Of a stretch of DNA of 64,000 nt, positions 25,899 to 35,534 are shown in pieces (position 1 is the stretch's first letter; each line of letters begins with the position of its first letter). Source of the stretch: Rhizobium indicum (GTDB taxonomy: Bacteria; Pseudomonadota; Alphaproteobacteria; Rhizobiales; Rhizobiaceae); contig NZ_CP054021.1 in the NCBI RefSeq assembly GCF_005862305.2, forward strand, positions 4,567,501 to 4,631,500. Direction: 5' to 3'. A program made the position numbers and the translations under genes. The notes beneath the pieces were generated by a model. It worked only from the letters and a program-made list of their open reading frames with translations. It was not told the DNA's origin and did no database searches.

Positions 25899-26449
25899 TC
25901 AAGAATTCTCGGCGATATCAGCCGCGCCGCGCTCGTCGAACAGAAGCGCCATGCTGATCGCATTGATGAACCGACCGTCTATGCGTGCCGCACGCCGGAC
26001 GATGCCTTCGCGTGCAAATCCCATCTTTTCGTAGAGAGCGATTGCACGGGTGTTGTCTTCTTAAACATCAGTTCAATCCGGGCAAAACCACTTTTCTGGG
26101 CGGCTCTCAAGGTCGTCTCGATGAGCCTTCGTCCGAGACCCTTGCCACGATAGGCGGGAAGGATACCCATTCCGAGGTTTCCGCGATGGGCGTGCGACGG
26201 GAAAAAATGCCGGCTGATGTCGCACCAGCCGACCACCTGGTCTTGAGCGGTGGCAACGAATTGCGGATTGCCTTTTGCAATCATGCCCATCACGAACTCG
26301 CGCGTCTGCGGCAGGGGAGTTGCTTCCAGCATGGACAGGTATTGTTTCTCCCGCGCGACCACGTCGAGCGCATGATGAAAGCTGTCGATATGGGCGGCAG
26401 CGATCGGCTCGATCCTGATGCCTGATGTATCCGACGATGCTGCATCCAT
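25899..26449 (-). pseudogene. GNAT acetyltransferase, one frameshift in the C-terminal third
   Basis: The first frame starts at 26449 (AAGGAGA upstream) with IRIEPIAAAHIDSFHHALD and contains the acetyl-CoA loop LPAYRGKGLGRRLIE. After FARIELMFKK it runs out of frame and stops at 25979. The next frame continues exactly as expected: DNTRAIALYEKMGFAREGIV, then GRFINAISMALLFDER, ending at 25899. One added A near 26054-26062 restores a 183-residue protein. The N-acetyltransferase substrate is unknown. It is divergent from the histidine kinase at 26525. Confidence 0.8.
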
Positions 26450-26524
26450 GTGCTTCTCCTTCAACGATTGCGGAATGCCTATGGAGACCTGCACGGGAGC
26501 GCATAATTCACGGTCCGTCAACCT

Positions 26525-28270
26525 TTGCGTGTCAATTTCTCGGCAGCGGGCGCCATCAAAGGGTTGCAGGTATTGAAGGTCGGGCTCACATCCCACATTA
26601 CATTCGTCTTGGTGACGCTCACCTGCGCGGCGGCCGCATTGCTGTGCGGATTTGCGTGGCTCGCCGCGGTGAAGGTCGATGATCTCTCCCTGCGCCGGCA
26701 GGCTGACTTCGTCCGCCAAGGACTGGAAGAACAGATCGTGGCACTTCCCCGGGAGCAGGAAAGCGTCACCAAATGGGACGATGCCTTCCTTTATGCCAAG
26801 CAGCGGAACCATGAATGGCTGCTCGACAATGTCGGCCAATGGACGAGCCGGTATTTCGGGCACGACAGGACCTATATCTTCGACGATACCAATCGCCTGA
26901 TGTTTGCGTTCCGCGACGGCGCGGATGCCATGCCGCCGCGGCTCGGTGACGACGACGGCCGAGAAGTGACCGCTCTCGCCGGTGAGATGCGCGCCGTTCT
27001 CGTCGAGCCGGCTGCAAAACCCGGCGCCGAAGCGCTCGGACAACTGGCCGCGGTTCGGACGATCATGATCGGCAACAGACCGGCGATAGCAAGCGCGCGT
27101 CCCATTCTGCCGAGCTCGGCCCGGATGCAGATCGAGGCGGGCCAGGAATTCATCGCCATCTCGGTCAAGTTCATCGATGGAAAGGCCGCTGAAAGTATCG
27201 CGCATCATGCGCTGCTCGAAGGCTTGCATTTCGCGCCTTCGAAAGGTGAGGACGAGCGGGCGCAAGTGCCTGTATCGTCCCATGACGGCGGCACGATCGG
27301 CTATTTCGTGTGGCCGCCTATCCTGCCCGGATTCATGCTGCTTCGGCAGATCGCGCCGGCGGGGCTCGGCTGCCTGGCGCTGCTGATCGCTGTCGTGTCC
27401 TGGCTCGGACGAGGTCTGCATCGGACCTCGCTGACCCTGCTGGACAGCCAGGCGCAGCTCACCCATCACCGCAACCATCTGGAAGAGATGGTGGCCGATC
27501 GAACGGCCGAGATCGAAAGGCAGAGAGAGGAACTGGACCGCCTGCTGGTGCACGAACGCCAGGTGAATGCGCTCCAGCGCCAGTTCGTCGCCATGGCTTC
27601 GCACGAGTTTCGCACGCCGCTCGCCATCATCGACGCCGCTGCCCAGCGGCTCTGCCGCTCGACGACCAACGTCAGCGGCGATTACGTTCACGAAAAAGCC
27701 GGCGTGATCCGAAGCGCTGTCGTGCGCATGGTCGACCTGATGGAGAGCATCCTCGCCAGCGGCCGGCTCGAAACCGGACAGATCACACTGAAGCGCAGCC
27801 AAGGCGATCTGAAAGCCCTGCTCGTCACCTGCTGCGACAGGCAGCGCCATCTCAGCCGCACGCATGTGTTCCATCTCGATCTTGAGCCCATACCGGATGT
27901 ATTGACGTTCGACCGCAGTGCGATGGAACAGGTCTTCACCAATCTGATTTCGAACGCCGTCAAATATTCGCCCAACGCGCCCGACATTCATGTTCGCGCC
28001 CGGGCCGACGAGAAGACGGTGGAGATCGCCATCTCCGACAGCGGCATCGGCATGGATGCGGAGGATCTGCCGAAGCTGTTCCAGCCCTATTATCGCGCCC
28101 GCAGCGCGACGGGTATTGCCGGAACCGGCATCGGCCTCAACGTCGTCAAGCAGGTCGTCGAACTGCATGGCGGCACCGTCGAAGTGACGAGCGAGCTCGG
28201 CAAAGGCACAACATTCACCCTGCTTCTGCCAATAGAATTTCTATTGTCGGATCAACACGTCGCAGCTTAA
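26525..28270 (+). CDS. Sensor histidine kinase with periplasmic CHASE4-like domain
   Basis: About 580 residues. TM1 is near FVLVTLTCAAAALLCGFAWL and TM2 near LGCLALLIAVVSWLGRGL. Between them is a periplasmic sensing domain with WDDAFLYAKQRNHEWLLDNV, the style of CHASE4. A coiled coil (LEEMVADRTAEIERQREELD) leads to the H-box MASHEFRTPLAII, the N-box NLISNAVKYSP, and the G-boxes DSGIGMD and GTGIGLNVVKQ. It should autophosphorylate on the H-box His. The start is uncertain: only TTG or GTG codons are available at the 5' end. The response regulator follows after 10 bp. Confidence 0.9.
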   Translation: MRVNFSAAGAIKGLQVLKVGLTSHITFVLVTLTCAAAALLCGFAWLAAVKVDDLSLRRQADFVRQGLEEQIVALPREQESVTKWDDAFLYAKQRNHEWLLDNVGQWTSRYFGHDRTYIFDDTNRLMFAFRDGADAMPPRLGDDDGREVTALAGEMRAVLVEPAAKPGAEALGQLAAVRTIMIGNRPAIASARPILPSSARMQIEAGQEFIAISVKFIDGKAAESIAHHALLEGLHFAPSKGEDERAQVPVSSHDGGTIGYFVWPPILPGFMLLRQIAPAGLGCLALLIAVVSWLGRGLHRTSLTLLDSQAQLTHHRNHLEEMVADRTAEIERQREELDRLLVHERQVNALQRQFVAMASHEFRTPLAIIDAAAQRLCRSTTNVSGDYVHEKAGVIRSAVVRMVDLMESILASGRLETGQITLKRSQGDLKALLVTCCDRQRHLSRTHVFHLDLEPIPDVLTFDRSAMEQVFTNLISNAVKYSPNAPDIHVRARADEKTVEIAISDSGIGMDAEDLPKLFQPYYRARSATGIAGTGIGLNVVKQVVELHGGTVEVTSELGKGTTFTLLLPIEFLLSDQHVAA

Positions 28271-28280
28271 GGAAGAGCTC

Positions 28281-28682
28281 ATGGTTACAGTCCTGTGCGT
28301 AGAAGACGAAGTCGAGATCCGGAACCTCCTCGTCGAAGAATTGAGCGAAGCCGGCTACAAGACACTCGAGGCCTCGAACGGCGCCGAGGGACTGGAAATG
28401 ATCCTGTCGAAATGGCCCGATATCGTCATCAGCGACATTTCGATGCCGGTCATGGACGGGCACCAGCTTCTGGCAGAAATTCAGATCAACCACCCGGAGC
28501 TCTCCAATATTCCCTTCATCCTGCTGACGGCACTGACCGACCGGGAAAACACGCTAGCCGGCCTGCGCGGCGGAGCGGCGGACTATCTGACGAAGCCGCT
28601 CGACTTCGATCTGCTGCTCGCCAAGCTCGAAGGCTGCGTGACGCGCCTTGCCAACGACAAGGCGGTTCACCGGTCGTTCTGA
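28281..28682 (+). CDS. Single-domain response regulator (CheY-like)
   Basis: A 133-residue receiver domain with no output domain. The acidic pocket is CVEDEVEIR (E8/D9), the phospho-acceptor is D52 in VISDISMPVMDG, and the switch residues are in LLTALTD and the Lys of LTKPLDF. The ATG follows GGAAGAGCTC and the gene is 10 bp after the histidine kinase, its likely phosphodonor. Having no DNA-binding domain it must act by protein contact or pass phosphate onward. Confidence 0.93.
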   Translation: MVTVLCVEDEVEIRNLLVEELSEAGYKTLEASNGAEGLEMILSKWPDIVISDISMPVMDGHQLLAEIQINHPELSNIPFILLTALTDRENTLAGLRGGAADYLTKPLDFDLLLAKLEGCVTRLANDKAVHRSF

Positions 28683-28706
28683 TGGTTGCTGGCGGGACCC
28701 AAGAAG

Positions 28707-28838
28707 CCTCATCCTGAGATGCCCCGCAGGGGCCTCGAAGGGCGAGGCGGGTGCGCAAACGTCAGATGGGTGCAAGGAGCAGCGCTGCGGCGTGTCCTTC
28801 GAGGCTTCGCCCCGTGGGCTACGCGCCTCAGGATGAGG
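28707..28838. repeat. Palindromic intergenic repeat
   Basis: Outer arms CCTCATCCTGAG (28707-28718) and CTCAGGATGAGG (28827-28838), and inner arms CCTCGAAGG (28733-28741) and CCTTCGAGG (28796-28804), are perfect reverse complements. It separates the convergent response-regulator and MocR genes. The remaining bases to 28948 show no supported gene. Confidence 0.8.
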
Positions 28839-28948
28839 GTCGTTGGTGAATGCCGCCCCTAACCAGTCAGCGTTGGTGGATGCGCCCTCAAAAGAGGGGT
28901 CGGACGCAGCAAGAAGAGCGCGCTCGACCCGCTACCGCCCACCTTCCA

Positions 28949-30337
28949 TCATCCTCTTCTAGCCAAGATGTCGCCCAGCACCGCGAATACGCACGGATCG
29001 AGCGTCTGAGACACGTTGAAGCGCATGAAATTCGTTGCCGATTGCGACAGGCTGAATGCGTTTCCGGGAGCCAGAACGATCCTCTTTTCGAGTGCGGCCC
29101 GCGCCACATCAGCTGCATCGATGCCATCAGGCAGCCGGCACCAGAGGAACATTCCAGCCTGAGGCTCCAGCCAGGGCGTTATGCCGAGATTCTTCAGTCT
29201 GGCCGAGACCTCGCTCATCGCCCGGGAGAGCCGGTGTCTCAGCGTTTCCATGTGTTTGCGATAGCTGCCGTCGCTCAAGACGTTCAACACCAGTTCCGCC
29301 GTCAGCCGGCCGCCGCCGAAGGAGGTGGCGATCTTGAGGTCTGTCAGGCCGTCGATCCATTCCGGTTTCGCCACGACGAAACCGCAGCGGGCCGAGGCAG
29401 ACAGGGTTTTCGAGAAGCTGCCGATGTGAATGACCCGCTCGAGCCCGTCGAAAGCCGCAAGGCGGGGCGCCGGCGTGTGCTCGAAGTCGGCGAAGATATC
29501 GTCCTCGATGATGGTCAGGTCGAACTGGTCGGCGAGTTTTAGAACCCGGTGAGCCGTAACGGGAGACAGTGTTGCGCCGGTCGGATTGTGGATGGCGGAG
29601 TTGGTGATGTAGAGCCGCGGACGCTCATCGGCGACGACTTGCGCAAACAGTTCGATATCGGGACCGGACGCGGTGTAGGGCACGCTGACGATCTTTGCCC
29701 GATGGGCGCGTAGCAGCGCATGGAAATTGAAATAGCAAGGATCGTCGACCAGCACCGTGTCGCCGGGTTCCAGCAGGAAACGGCAGAGCAGATCGATGGC
29801 CTGCGTGCCAGAATCGGCCAGCATGATTTGATCCGGGGACGCTTCGATCCCGCGTTCACCCATGCGGCGGGAAATCAGCTGGCGCAGTTGCGGCAAGCCG
29901 AGCGGCGAGCCGTAATCGGCGAGCGCCGGCCCGTCAGCGCGGGCAAGTGTTCTGAGCCCGCGGCGCATACCGTCTCCTGGCAACCAGGAGGGCGGCAGCC
30001 AGCCGCAGCCGGGCTTCAGGTCGGCTGCGCCGGCCTCCAGCGATTGCCGCGATATCCAGAACGGATCGACCGCGCGGTCGAGCTTCGGCCCAGCCTCGGC
30101 AAGCGCAAAGGGCGCTGCCTGGTTGGCGACGTAGAATCCCGAGCCTGGTCTTGCCAGGATCGCGCCTTCCGCGGCCAACCGCTCATAGGCGTCGACAACG
30201 GTCGAAGTCGAGAGCTTCAACGTCGCGGCCAGCCCCCGCACAGATGGTAGCTTTGCGCCCGGCGTCAGGCTGCGCCCGGCGATACGCTGCCTTATCGTCG
30301 CGGCGACCATCTCCACGCGCGTGCGTCCCTCGTTCAT
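28949..30337 (-). CDS. MocR-type regulator (GntR HTH fused to PLP aminotransferase fold)
   Basis: A 462-residue protein. Residues 1-75 form a GntR winged helix (LTPGAKLPSVRGLAATLKLS, TVVDAYERLAAEG). The rest is an aminotransferase class I fold with DYGSPLGLPQLRQLISRRMG, NPTGATLSPVTAHRVL, EDDIFADFEH and the PLP-binding Lys in HIGSFSKTLSASARCGF. MocR regulators sense PLP-linked amino compounds. I chose the ATG at 30337 because AGGAAA lies eight bases upstream. It is divergent from the EamA exporter at 30447, which is its probable target. Confidence 0.9.
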   Translation of the reverse strand: MNEGRTRVEMVAATIRQRIAGRSLTPGAKLPSVRGLAATLKLSTSTVVDAYERLAAEGAILARPGSGFYVANQAAPFALAEAGPKLDRAVDPFWISRQSLEAGAADLKPGCGWLPPSWLPGDGMRRGLRTLARADGPALADYGSPLGLPQLRQLISRRMGERGIEASPDQIMLADSGTQAIDLLCRFLLEPGDTVLVDDPCYFNFHALLRAHRAKIVSVPYTASGPDIELFAQVVADERPRLYITNSAIHNPTGATLSPVTAHRVLKLADQFDLTIIEDDIFADFEHTPAPRLAAFDGLERVIHIGSFSKTLSASARCGFVVAKPEWIDGLTDLKIATSFGGGRLTAELVLNVLSDGSYRKHMETLRHRLSRAMSEVSARLKNLGITPWLEPQAGMFLWCRLPDGIDAADVARAALEKRIVLAPGNAFSLSQSATNFMRFNVSQTLDPCVFAVLGDILARRG

Positions 30338-30363
30338 CTGTATTGTTTCCTGCATCATTACAG

Positions 30364-30373
30364 TTTCGCGAAA
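30364..30373. promoter_or_regulatory. Palindrome TTTCGCGAAA between MocR and EamA genes
   Basis: A perfect 10-bp palindrome in the 109-bp divergent control region, next to short direct repeats of ACTGT (30383-30393). It is a candidate regulator site, though MocR proteins often bind direct repeats instead. Confidence 0.35.
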
Positions 30374-30446
30374 TTGTATCAGACTGTGACTGTCAGAACC
30401 ATCCGTATTGGCCGATAAGGGGCAGAATGAAGGAGTGCAGCGCATC

Positions 30447-31310
30447 ATGGACCGCATGGCATCGGGATGGATCAATGGTTTTATCGGGGTGGTGATCTTC
30501 AGCGGATCGCTGCCGGCCACCCGCGTGGCGGTGATGCAGTTCGATCCCGTCTTCCTCACCGTGGCGCGCGCGGCGATCGCCGGCTTTCTCGCCCTCGGCC
30601 TGCTGATTGCTTTCAGAGAGAAGCGGCCGAGCCGAGGTGATATTCTCTCCCTGGCCGTCGTGGCGCTGGGCGTCGTTGTCGGCTTCCCGCTGCTAACGGC
30701 GCTGGCGCTGCAGCATGTCACGTCAGCCCATTCGATCGTCTTCATCGGCCTGCTGCCGCTCGCAACGGCAATCTTCGGCGTGGTCCGTGGCGGAGAACGG
30801 CCGAAGCCGGCATTCTGGCTCTTTTCCGTTCTCGGCAGCGCGCTGGTGGCGGGGTTCGCATTGATGCAAGGGCTGACGGCCTCGCCGGTCGGCGATCTCC
30901 TGATGCTGGCGGCAGTCGTCGTTTGCGGCCTCGGCTATGCCGAAGGCGGCAGGCTTTCACGCACGCTCGGCGGATGGCAGGTGATTTCCTGGGCGCTCGT
31001 GTTGTCGCTGCCACTGACGGTCGCAGTCGCGCTTTTCCATCGGCCGGTAACCTTCACCGGCATCGAAACGCCGGCGCTGCTCGGTCTTGCCTATGTCTCA
31101 CTGTTTTCCATGCTGATCGGCTTCATCTTCTGGTATCGCGGCCTGTCGCAGGGCGGCATCGCCGCCGTCGGCCAACTGCAGCTGCTCCAGCCGTTCTTCG
31201 GCCTGGCGCTTGCTGCCACCCTGCTGCACGAGCCCGTGACCTGGGCCATGCTCGCCGTCACGGTCGCTGTCATCCTCTGCGTCGCCGGCGCCCGCAGGTT
31301 TGCGCGGTAG
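30447..31310 (+). CDS. EamA/DMT-family transporter
   Basis: A 287-residue membrane protein with about ten hydrophobic helices in two EamA halves. Examples are ILSLAVVALGVVVGFPLLTA, LLMLAAVVVCGLGYAEGGRL and LLGLAYVSLFSMLIGFIFWY; the C-terminal half ends with QLQLLQPFFGLALAATLLHE. Members export amino acids or metabolites using the proton gradient. The ATG at 30447 follows AGGAGTGCAGCGCATC. It is divergent from a MocR regulator, a frequent regulator-exporter pairing. Confidence 0.9.
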   Translation: MDRMASGWINGFIGVVIFSGSLPATRVAVMQFDPVFLTVARAAIAGFLALGLLIAFREKRPSRGDILSLAVVALGVVVGFPLLTALALQHVTSAHSIVFIGLLPLATAIFGVVRGGERPKPAFWLFSVLGSALVAGFALMQGLTASPVGDLLMLAAVVVCGLGYAEGGRLSRTLGGWQVISWALVLSLPLTVAVALFHRPVTFTGIETPALLGLAYVSLFSMLIGFIFWYRGLSQGGIAAVGQLQLLQPFFGLALAATLLHEPVTWAMLAVTVAVILCVAGARRFAR

Positions 31311-31336
31311 GGGAGGATCGTGACGCTTCTCTGTCC

Positions 31337-31951
31337 TCAGGTTCGGTCGAAAACCTCGGGCTGCAATTTCCCGATCTTCATCAGATGCTGCAGCGTGTAT
31401 GATATCGACAGAGCGTCATCGAGCCCATCATGCGCCTGCAATGGAGGATGGTCGACGCCGTAGTAGTCGGCCAGTTTGTTGCTGGGTGTCTTTGCCAAAT
31501 CCTCGATCGGCATCCCCGCAGCGACGAGCAGCTTGACGGCGTTGTCGAAGCGGCGGGCCGGGATGGAAGGCTGAATGCCGGCGACATAGCAGCTGATGGC
31601 CAACATGTTCAGCTCGTCCTTGCCCCAGGACCAAAACCGGGCGCCGCCCGAGAAGCTGTCGACGCCGGAAAGGGCATCCTCCAACGCCACGCCATGAGCG
31701 TCGATATCCTCCTCGGTGATGCCGGTCAGATTGGTGAAATAAGGATCGAGCGGATACCTCTCGCCGAAGCGATCGATGGGCCGAACATAGGACTTGTAGG
31801 TATCGAGGATCTGAAACTCGCCTTCCAGGCCAAGCTTGACGGCTCCGATCTGCGCAATGACAGGATCGGGATCGTGGGCCGCGCACCAAAATCTGCGTTG
31901 CGAGCCTTCCAGGCAAAGAAATTCACAGTCGAATATGATCGCGGTCTTCAT
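31337..31951 (-). CDS. DEDD-type 3'-5' exonuclease family protein
   Basis: A 204-residue protein with the RNase T/DNA polymerase III epsilon fold. The first acidic motif is AIIFDCEFLC (D-x-E), the second region holds NLTGITEEDIDAHGVALEDA, and the last motif is QAHDGLDDALSISYTLQHL (H-x-x-x-x-D). It probably degrades single-stranded RNA or DNA from the 3' end in the cytoplasm. The ATG at 31951 is preceded by GAGGGTAG. It stands alone, convergent with the EamA gene. Confidence 0.82.
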   Translation of the reverse strand: MKTAIIFDCEFLCLEGSQRRFWCAAHDPDPVIAQIGAVKLGLEGEFQILDTYKSYVRPIDRFGERYPLDPYFTNLTGITEEDIDAHGVALEDALSGVDSFSGGARFWSWGKDELNMLAISCYVAGIQPSIPARRFDNAVKLLVAAGMPIEDLAKTPSNKLADYYGVDHPPLQAHDGLDDALSISYTLQHLMKIGKLQPEVFDRT

Positions 31952-32272
31952 CGTTGAAACTACCCTCACGAATTTGGGCGATAAATTTAAGGAGGTATCC
32001 AATAGATGGAGTACCCCCAATAAAGGCAATGAGCCAGGCAATCGCCGTCGCGGCAAGCCGCAAGGACGAGGCAAAGGCCGCTACCGGCGCCTGGCGGGGC
32101 CGGGACGGCGGAAGCGTGGAGCGAAAGTGTCGGGAGGGGTGCGACGGATTGTCAAGGTGATTGGAATTGCGGCGGGGCTGGTGTTTGTCGTCGGCTTCAG
32201 CCTCATCGTTTGGTCGGGGTTCATGGCGAACGCCAACATTGACCGCTGCTCAGACTCGAGCCGGCGCTCGGA
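31952..32272. other. Gap without a convincing gene; possible short membrane ORF
   Basis: On the plus strand, a frame from GTG at 32127 encodes a membrane-like stretch (KVIGIAAGLVFVVGFSLIVW) after basic residues. It has no clear ribosome-binding site, and its frame runs on antisense into the SMR gene. It could be a small one-helix protein or a remnant. Nothing else is recognised. Confidence 0.3.
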
Positions 32273-32593
32273 TCAGCTGCCCGAGACCAGCCTAAGGCCG
32301 ATCACGCCGGCCAGGATGAGAGCGATGCAGAAGAGCCGCATCGGCGCGACGGAGTCGCCCAGCACGGCCATTCCGAGGATCGCGGTGCCGGCCGCGCCGA
32401 TGCCGGTCCAGACTGCGTAGCCGGTGCCGACAGGCAGGGTGCGCAACGAAATCGACAGAAGGAAGACGCTCGACAGGCCAGTGGCAACGGTCAGCAAAGC
32501 GGGGATTAACCGGGTAAAGCCCATGGATGATTTCATGAAGAAGGCGAAGCCGATTTCGAGAATGCCGGCGATGCTGAGGAGCGCCCAAGCCAT
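32273..32593 (-). CDS. SMR-family efflux protein, Gdx/SugE-like
   Basis: A 106-residue four-helix small multidrug resistance protein. It begins MAWALLSIAGILEIGFAFFM with the essential membrane Glu (E13). Helix 3 reads LPVGTGYAVWTGIGAAGTAI, the SMR signature with the SugE/Gdx flavour. Gdx-type members export guanidinium and related cations with proton exchange; EmrE-type members export quaternary compounds. It works as a dimer. No guanidine riboswitch with ACGR-loop hairpins was recognised upstream. Confidence 0.88.
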   Translation of the reverse strand: MAWALLSIAGILEIGFAFFMKSSMGFTRLIPALLTVATGLSSVFLLSISLRTLPVGTGYAVWTGIGAAGTAILGMAVLGDSVAPMRLFCIALILAGVIGLRLVSGS

Positions 32594-32650
32594 AGGTGTG
32601 AATCCCTTGATGGGCCGGGCCTTGCGGCCGGGCGAGCTTTATTCTTAGGG

Positions 32651-32680
32651 AGCGGGCGCCCGTATTCGTAAGCGCCCGCA
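32651..32680 (-). terminator. GC-rich hairpin after the AhpD-like gene
   Basis: On the minus strand GCGGGCGC and GCGCCCGC form an 8-bp stem immediately downstream of the AhpD-like stop codon and before the SMR gene. A weak T-containing stretch follows. It is probably a terminator or processing site between the two genes; the exact base positions are approximate. Confidence 0.45.
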
Positions 32681-32691
32681 GCGGACCTGCT

Positions 32692-33147
32692 TCAAGCCTT
32701 GGCGACGGCCGCCGGCGTCGAGCGGAAGGCGATGCCGAAGCGGTTGAAGGCGTTCATCAGGCCGATCGCATAGGTGAGATCGGCAAGTTCCTTGTCGTCG
32801 AATTCGGCAGCAGCAGCGGCGTAATCGGCATCGGGAATACCGGTTTCGGCGACGCGCGTGACCGTTTCCGCCCAGGCAAGGGCTGCGCGTTCGCGGGGGC
32901 TGAACAGGTTGCCGGCATCGCGCCAGACCGCGACCAATACCAGCTTCTCCACCGTCAGGCCTGATTTCAGCAGATCGCGGGAGTGCATGTCGATGCAGAA
33001 GGCGCAGCCGTTGATCTCAGACACCCTGAGATAGACGAGATCGACCAGCTCCTTCGGCAGGACGCTTTTCTGGATGGCGACGTAGACGCCGCCAAAAGCC
33101 CGGTATCCCTCGGGAGAAGCCTTTGCGTAGTCGATGCGTTTGCTCAT
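32692..33147 (-). CDS. Carboxymuconolactone decarboxylase/AhpD-family protein
   Basis: A 151-residue all-helical protein. The redox motif C48-A-F-C51 followed by IDMH55 (EINGCAFCIDMHSRDL) is that of AhpD-type alkylhydroperoxidases. Other features are LPKELVDLVYLRVSE and LTYAIGLMNAFNRFGIAFRS. It probably reduces peroxides through the Cys pair. The ATG at 33147 has AAGGAAC upstream. It lies 100 bp downstream of a MocR regulator on the same strand, so it could be part of that regulon. Confidence 0.88.
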   Translation of the reverse strand: MSKRIDYAKASPEGYRAFGGVYVAIQKSVLPKELVDLVYLRVSEINGCAFCIDMHSRDLLKSGLTVEKLVLVAVWRDAGNLFSPRERAALAWAETVTRVAETGIPDADYAAAAAEFDDKELADLTYAIGLMNAFNRFGIAFRSTPAAVAKA

Positions 33148-33246
33148 GACGATTGTTCCTTTCTGATTGAAGGACTTCATCGTCGTGCATCTTGGCCTAT
33201 ATCAGAAGGTCCATGAATGGCATTCTGGATTAGGCCATGATATCGC

Positions 33247-34667
33247 TCAAAGCAGTTTCGACATCCGCCTTGCGAGCGTTTCGGCTGTGCGCTGAGAGTC
33301 GATATTGGTGAAGTTGAGAAGCAGGGCCGGGGCGGCGTCACCCTCGATCATCCAGTCAGTCAGTGCCTCCGCATAGAGGCCTTCCTTGCGCATGCGTGCC
33401 ACGAACTCCCGGTCCGACTGCCGGCCTAACAGCCGCAGGATCAGGTGCATGCCGCCGGGCTGGGAATCGATCTGCATATGGCCGGCGAGCACGCTTTCCA
33501 GGCCTGCTGCCGTCATCTCGCGGCGCTCGGCATAGAGCCTGCGCATACGTTGGATGTGCCTGGCGAAATGACCCTCCGTGATGAAGGCGGTGACGATTGC
33601 CTGCGTCAGCTCAGGACTGCCGGCGGCCAGCGCCTCGGTCATCTCCTCGAACCGCGCCACCTCAGCTTCCGGCACGACGAGATAGGCAAGCCGGAGGCTC
33701 GGAAACAGCACCTTGCTGAAGGTACCGGCATAGAGCACCCGTCCATCGCGATCGAGGCTCTTCAAGGCCGGAAGGGGACGGCTGACATAGCGATATTCGC
33801 CGTCGTAATCGTCCTCGATGATCCAAGCGTCGTTGCCGGCAGCCCAGTCGAGCAGCGCCTGACGTCGGGGCAGGGAGAGCGACACGCAAAGCGGGCTCTG
33901 ATGCGCGGGTGTCACCACCGCCGCGCGTGCGCGGGGCGCCAGCCTGATACCGTCGGAGACGACCAAACCATCGCGATCGACCGCCACGGGAACGCTCGCG
34001 ATCTGCATATGCCGGAACAGCTCCCGCGTCGGCGGATATCCCGGGTTTTCAAGCCAGACGCGATCGCCCGGCTTCAGCAAGGAATGCCCGATCAGCGCGA
34101 TGGTATGGCGATAACCTGAGGTGACGAACACCTGAGACGGCGAACAACTGATGCCGCGCGAGACCTGCAGATAGGCGGCGATCTCAGCACGCAGCGCCGG
34201 CAGGCCGGAGACGGCGGGTGAACCATGTCTGATGGCTGCATGGCGCGCGCGCAGCGCGCGCCGAGCCGCGCCCAGATCTTGCGGGGAAAGGCATCGAGTG
34301 CGGGCAGGCCCATCTGGAAGGGCATGATCGAGTCGGGACGAAAACTCGTCGGCGCGATGCCGCTATCGGCCGGCGGGATCGGGCTTGGAGCCGGCATTTG
34401 CGGTTTGAGATCCGGCGCGACGATGGTGCCGGCCTGGCCGCGGGCCTGGATATAACCCTCGGCGGCGAGCAGGGAATAGGCGGCCTCGATGGTGCCCCGG
34501 GCGAGGCCCAATTCCTTGGTCAGTGCCCGCGCCGAAGGTATCCGATCGCCGGGCTTCAACAGACCGCTGGCGATGGCGCCACGGAAGCGATCGTAGATCT
34601 GCCGGTAAAACGGCGTGGCCGCGGCGGGATCGAGCGGCGGGATATTGCCGGGTCTGGCGCCGGTCAT
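33247..34667 (-). pseudogene. MocR/PdxR-type regulator split by one frameshift
   Basis: The 5' frame (34667 to about 34220) encodes a GntR winged helix (LLKPGDRIPSARALTKELGL, GTIEAAYSLLAAEGY) and the linker to MGLPALDAFPRKIW. The 3' frame encodes the aminotransferase fold: GYRHTIALIGHSLLKPGDRV, EDDYDGEYRYVSRPLP and PLP Lys in AGTFSKVLFPSLRLAY. Between them SGLPALRAEIAAYLQVSRGI is in the 3' frame. A single-base change somewhere in 34210-34265, a GC-rich palindromic run prone to errors, rejoins them to about 473 residues. It is divergent from the azoreductase-like gene at 34874. Confidence 0.8.
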
Positions 34668-34873
34668 GGCTCGTCAACCTTTCATATGGATGGGCAGATG
34701 ATGATGGCATGACGGTTCGGCCGGGACAATCATGGCCCAGTTGTAAACTTCCTTCATGGACCTTGGGAATGGTCCATAAGATTCGTAGAACCATTGCCAC
34801 TTCCACGCTTCAAATCGGGATCCCGCTCTTTCAAAGCGGCGAAGGGATTTGGACAGAACCTCGGAGTGGGTCA

Positions 34874-35509
34874 ATGAAGACAATCCTGCATGTGAGCTGC
34901 AGCCCGCGCGGGCAGGCGGCCGAGAGCTACAGGCTCTCCCAAGCGATTATCGGCTTTCTCCTGCAGAGGGAGCCGGGGGCGATCGTCGTAGAGAGGGTGA
35001 TTGGCAATGGCACGATCGCCCATGTCGATGCGGCCTATGCGATCTCCCAGGCTTCTGCGGCGGACGTCTCCCGTGAGGGCTCGATGGCCCAGTCCGAGGA
35101 ACTGGTCCGCGAGCTGGAGGCTGCGGACTTCGTCGTCATCGGAACGCCGATGCACAATCTGACCGTACCCTCGGCGCTGAAGGCCTGGATCGATCATGTC
35201 GTGCGGGCGCGGCGGACCTTCACGGTCGGCGCGGCCGGAAAAGTAGGCACGCTACGCGACCGCCCCGTCTTCATCGCCATCTCCTCGGGCGGGCGGTTTT
35301 CCGGGGAGCGCGCCCGCCAGCCGGATTTCCTGACGCCTTATCTGAAAGCCATCCTCGCCACGATCGGGCTGCACGACCTGACCTTCTTCTCCGTGCAGGG
35401 GACAGGCGCCGGCCCCGATGCCACAGCGGAAACCAGGATCGGCACACATCGGGCGCTGGAGGAGCATTTCTCTTCGCCCCGCGCTCATCTCCAGCTTGGA
35501 ATCGGATAG
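34874..35509 (+). CDS. FMN-dependent NADH-azoreductase/NAD(P)H quinone oxidoreductase family
   Basis: A 211-residue flavodoxin-fold enzyme. It starts MKTILHVSCSPRGQAAESYR (the FMN phosphate loop SPRG), followed by ADFVVIGTPMHNLTVPSALK (P-M-H/Y-N flavin contact) and LKAWIDHVVRARRTF. The AzoR family reduces quinones and azo compounds with NADH. CGGAG lies seven bases before the ATG. The LOG gene follows 25 bp later, so they probably share a transcript, and the divergent MocR gene may regulate them. Confidence 0.88.
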   Translation: MKTILHVSCSPRGQAAESYRLSQAIIGFLLQREPGAIVVERVIGNGTIAHVDAAYAISQASAADVSREGSMAQSEELVRELEAADFVVIGTPMHNLTVPSALKAWIDHVVRARRTFTVGAAGKVGTLRDRPVFIAISSGGRFSGERARQPDFLTPYLKAILATIGLHDLTFFSVQGTGAGPDATAETRIGTHRALEEHFSSPRAHLQLGIG

Positions 35510-35534
35510 ATGGATGCGAATATAGAAGGTTCAG

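Noticed and set aside
25979..28168. Very long minus-strand open frame across the histidine kinase
   Set aside because: It is the antisense shadow of the kinase; only its last part, after 26449, is the real GNAT gene.
32594..32690. Guanidine riboswitch upstream of the SMR gene
   Set aside because: Hairpins exist, but none has the ACGR loops of guanidine-II or a recognisable ykkC core; they fit a terminator better.
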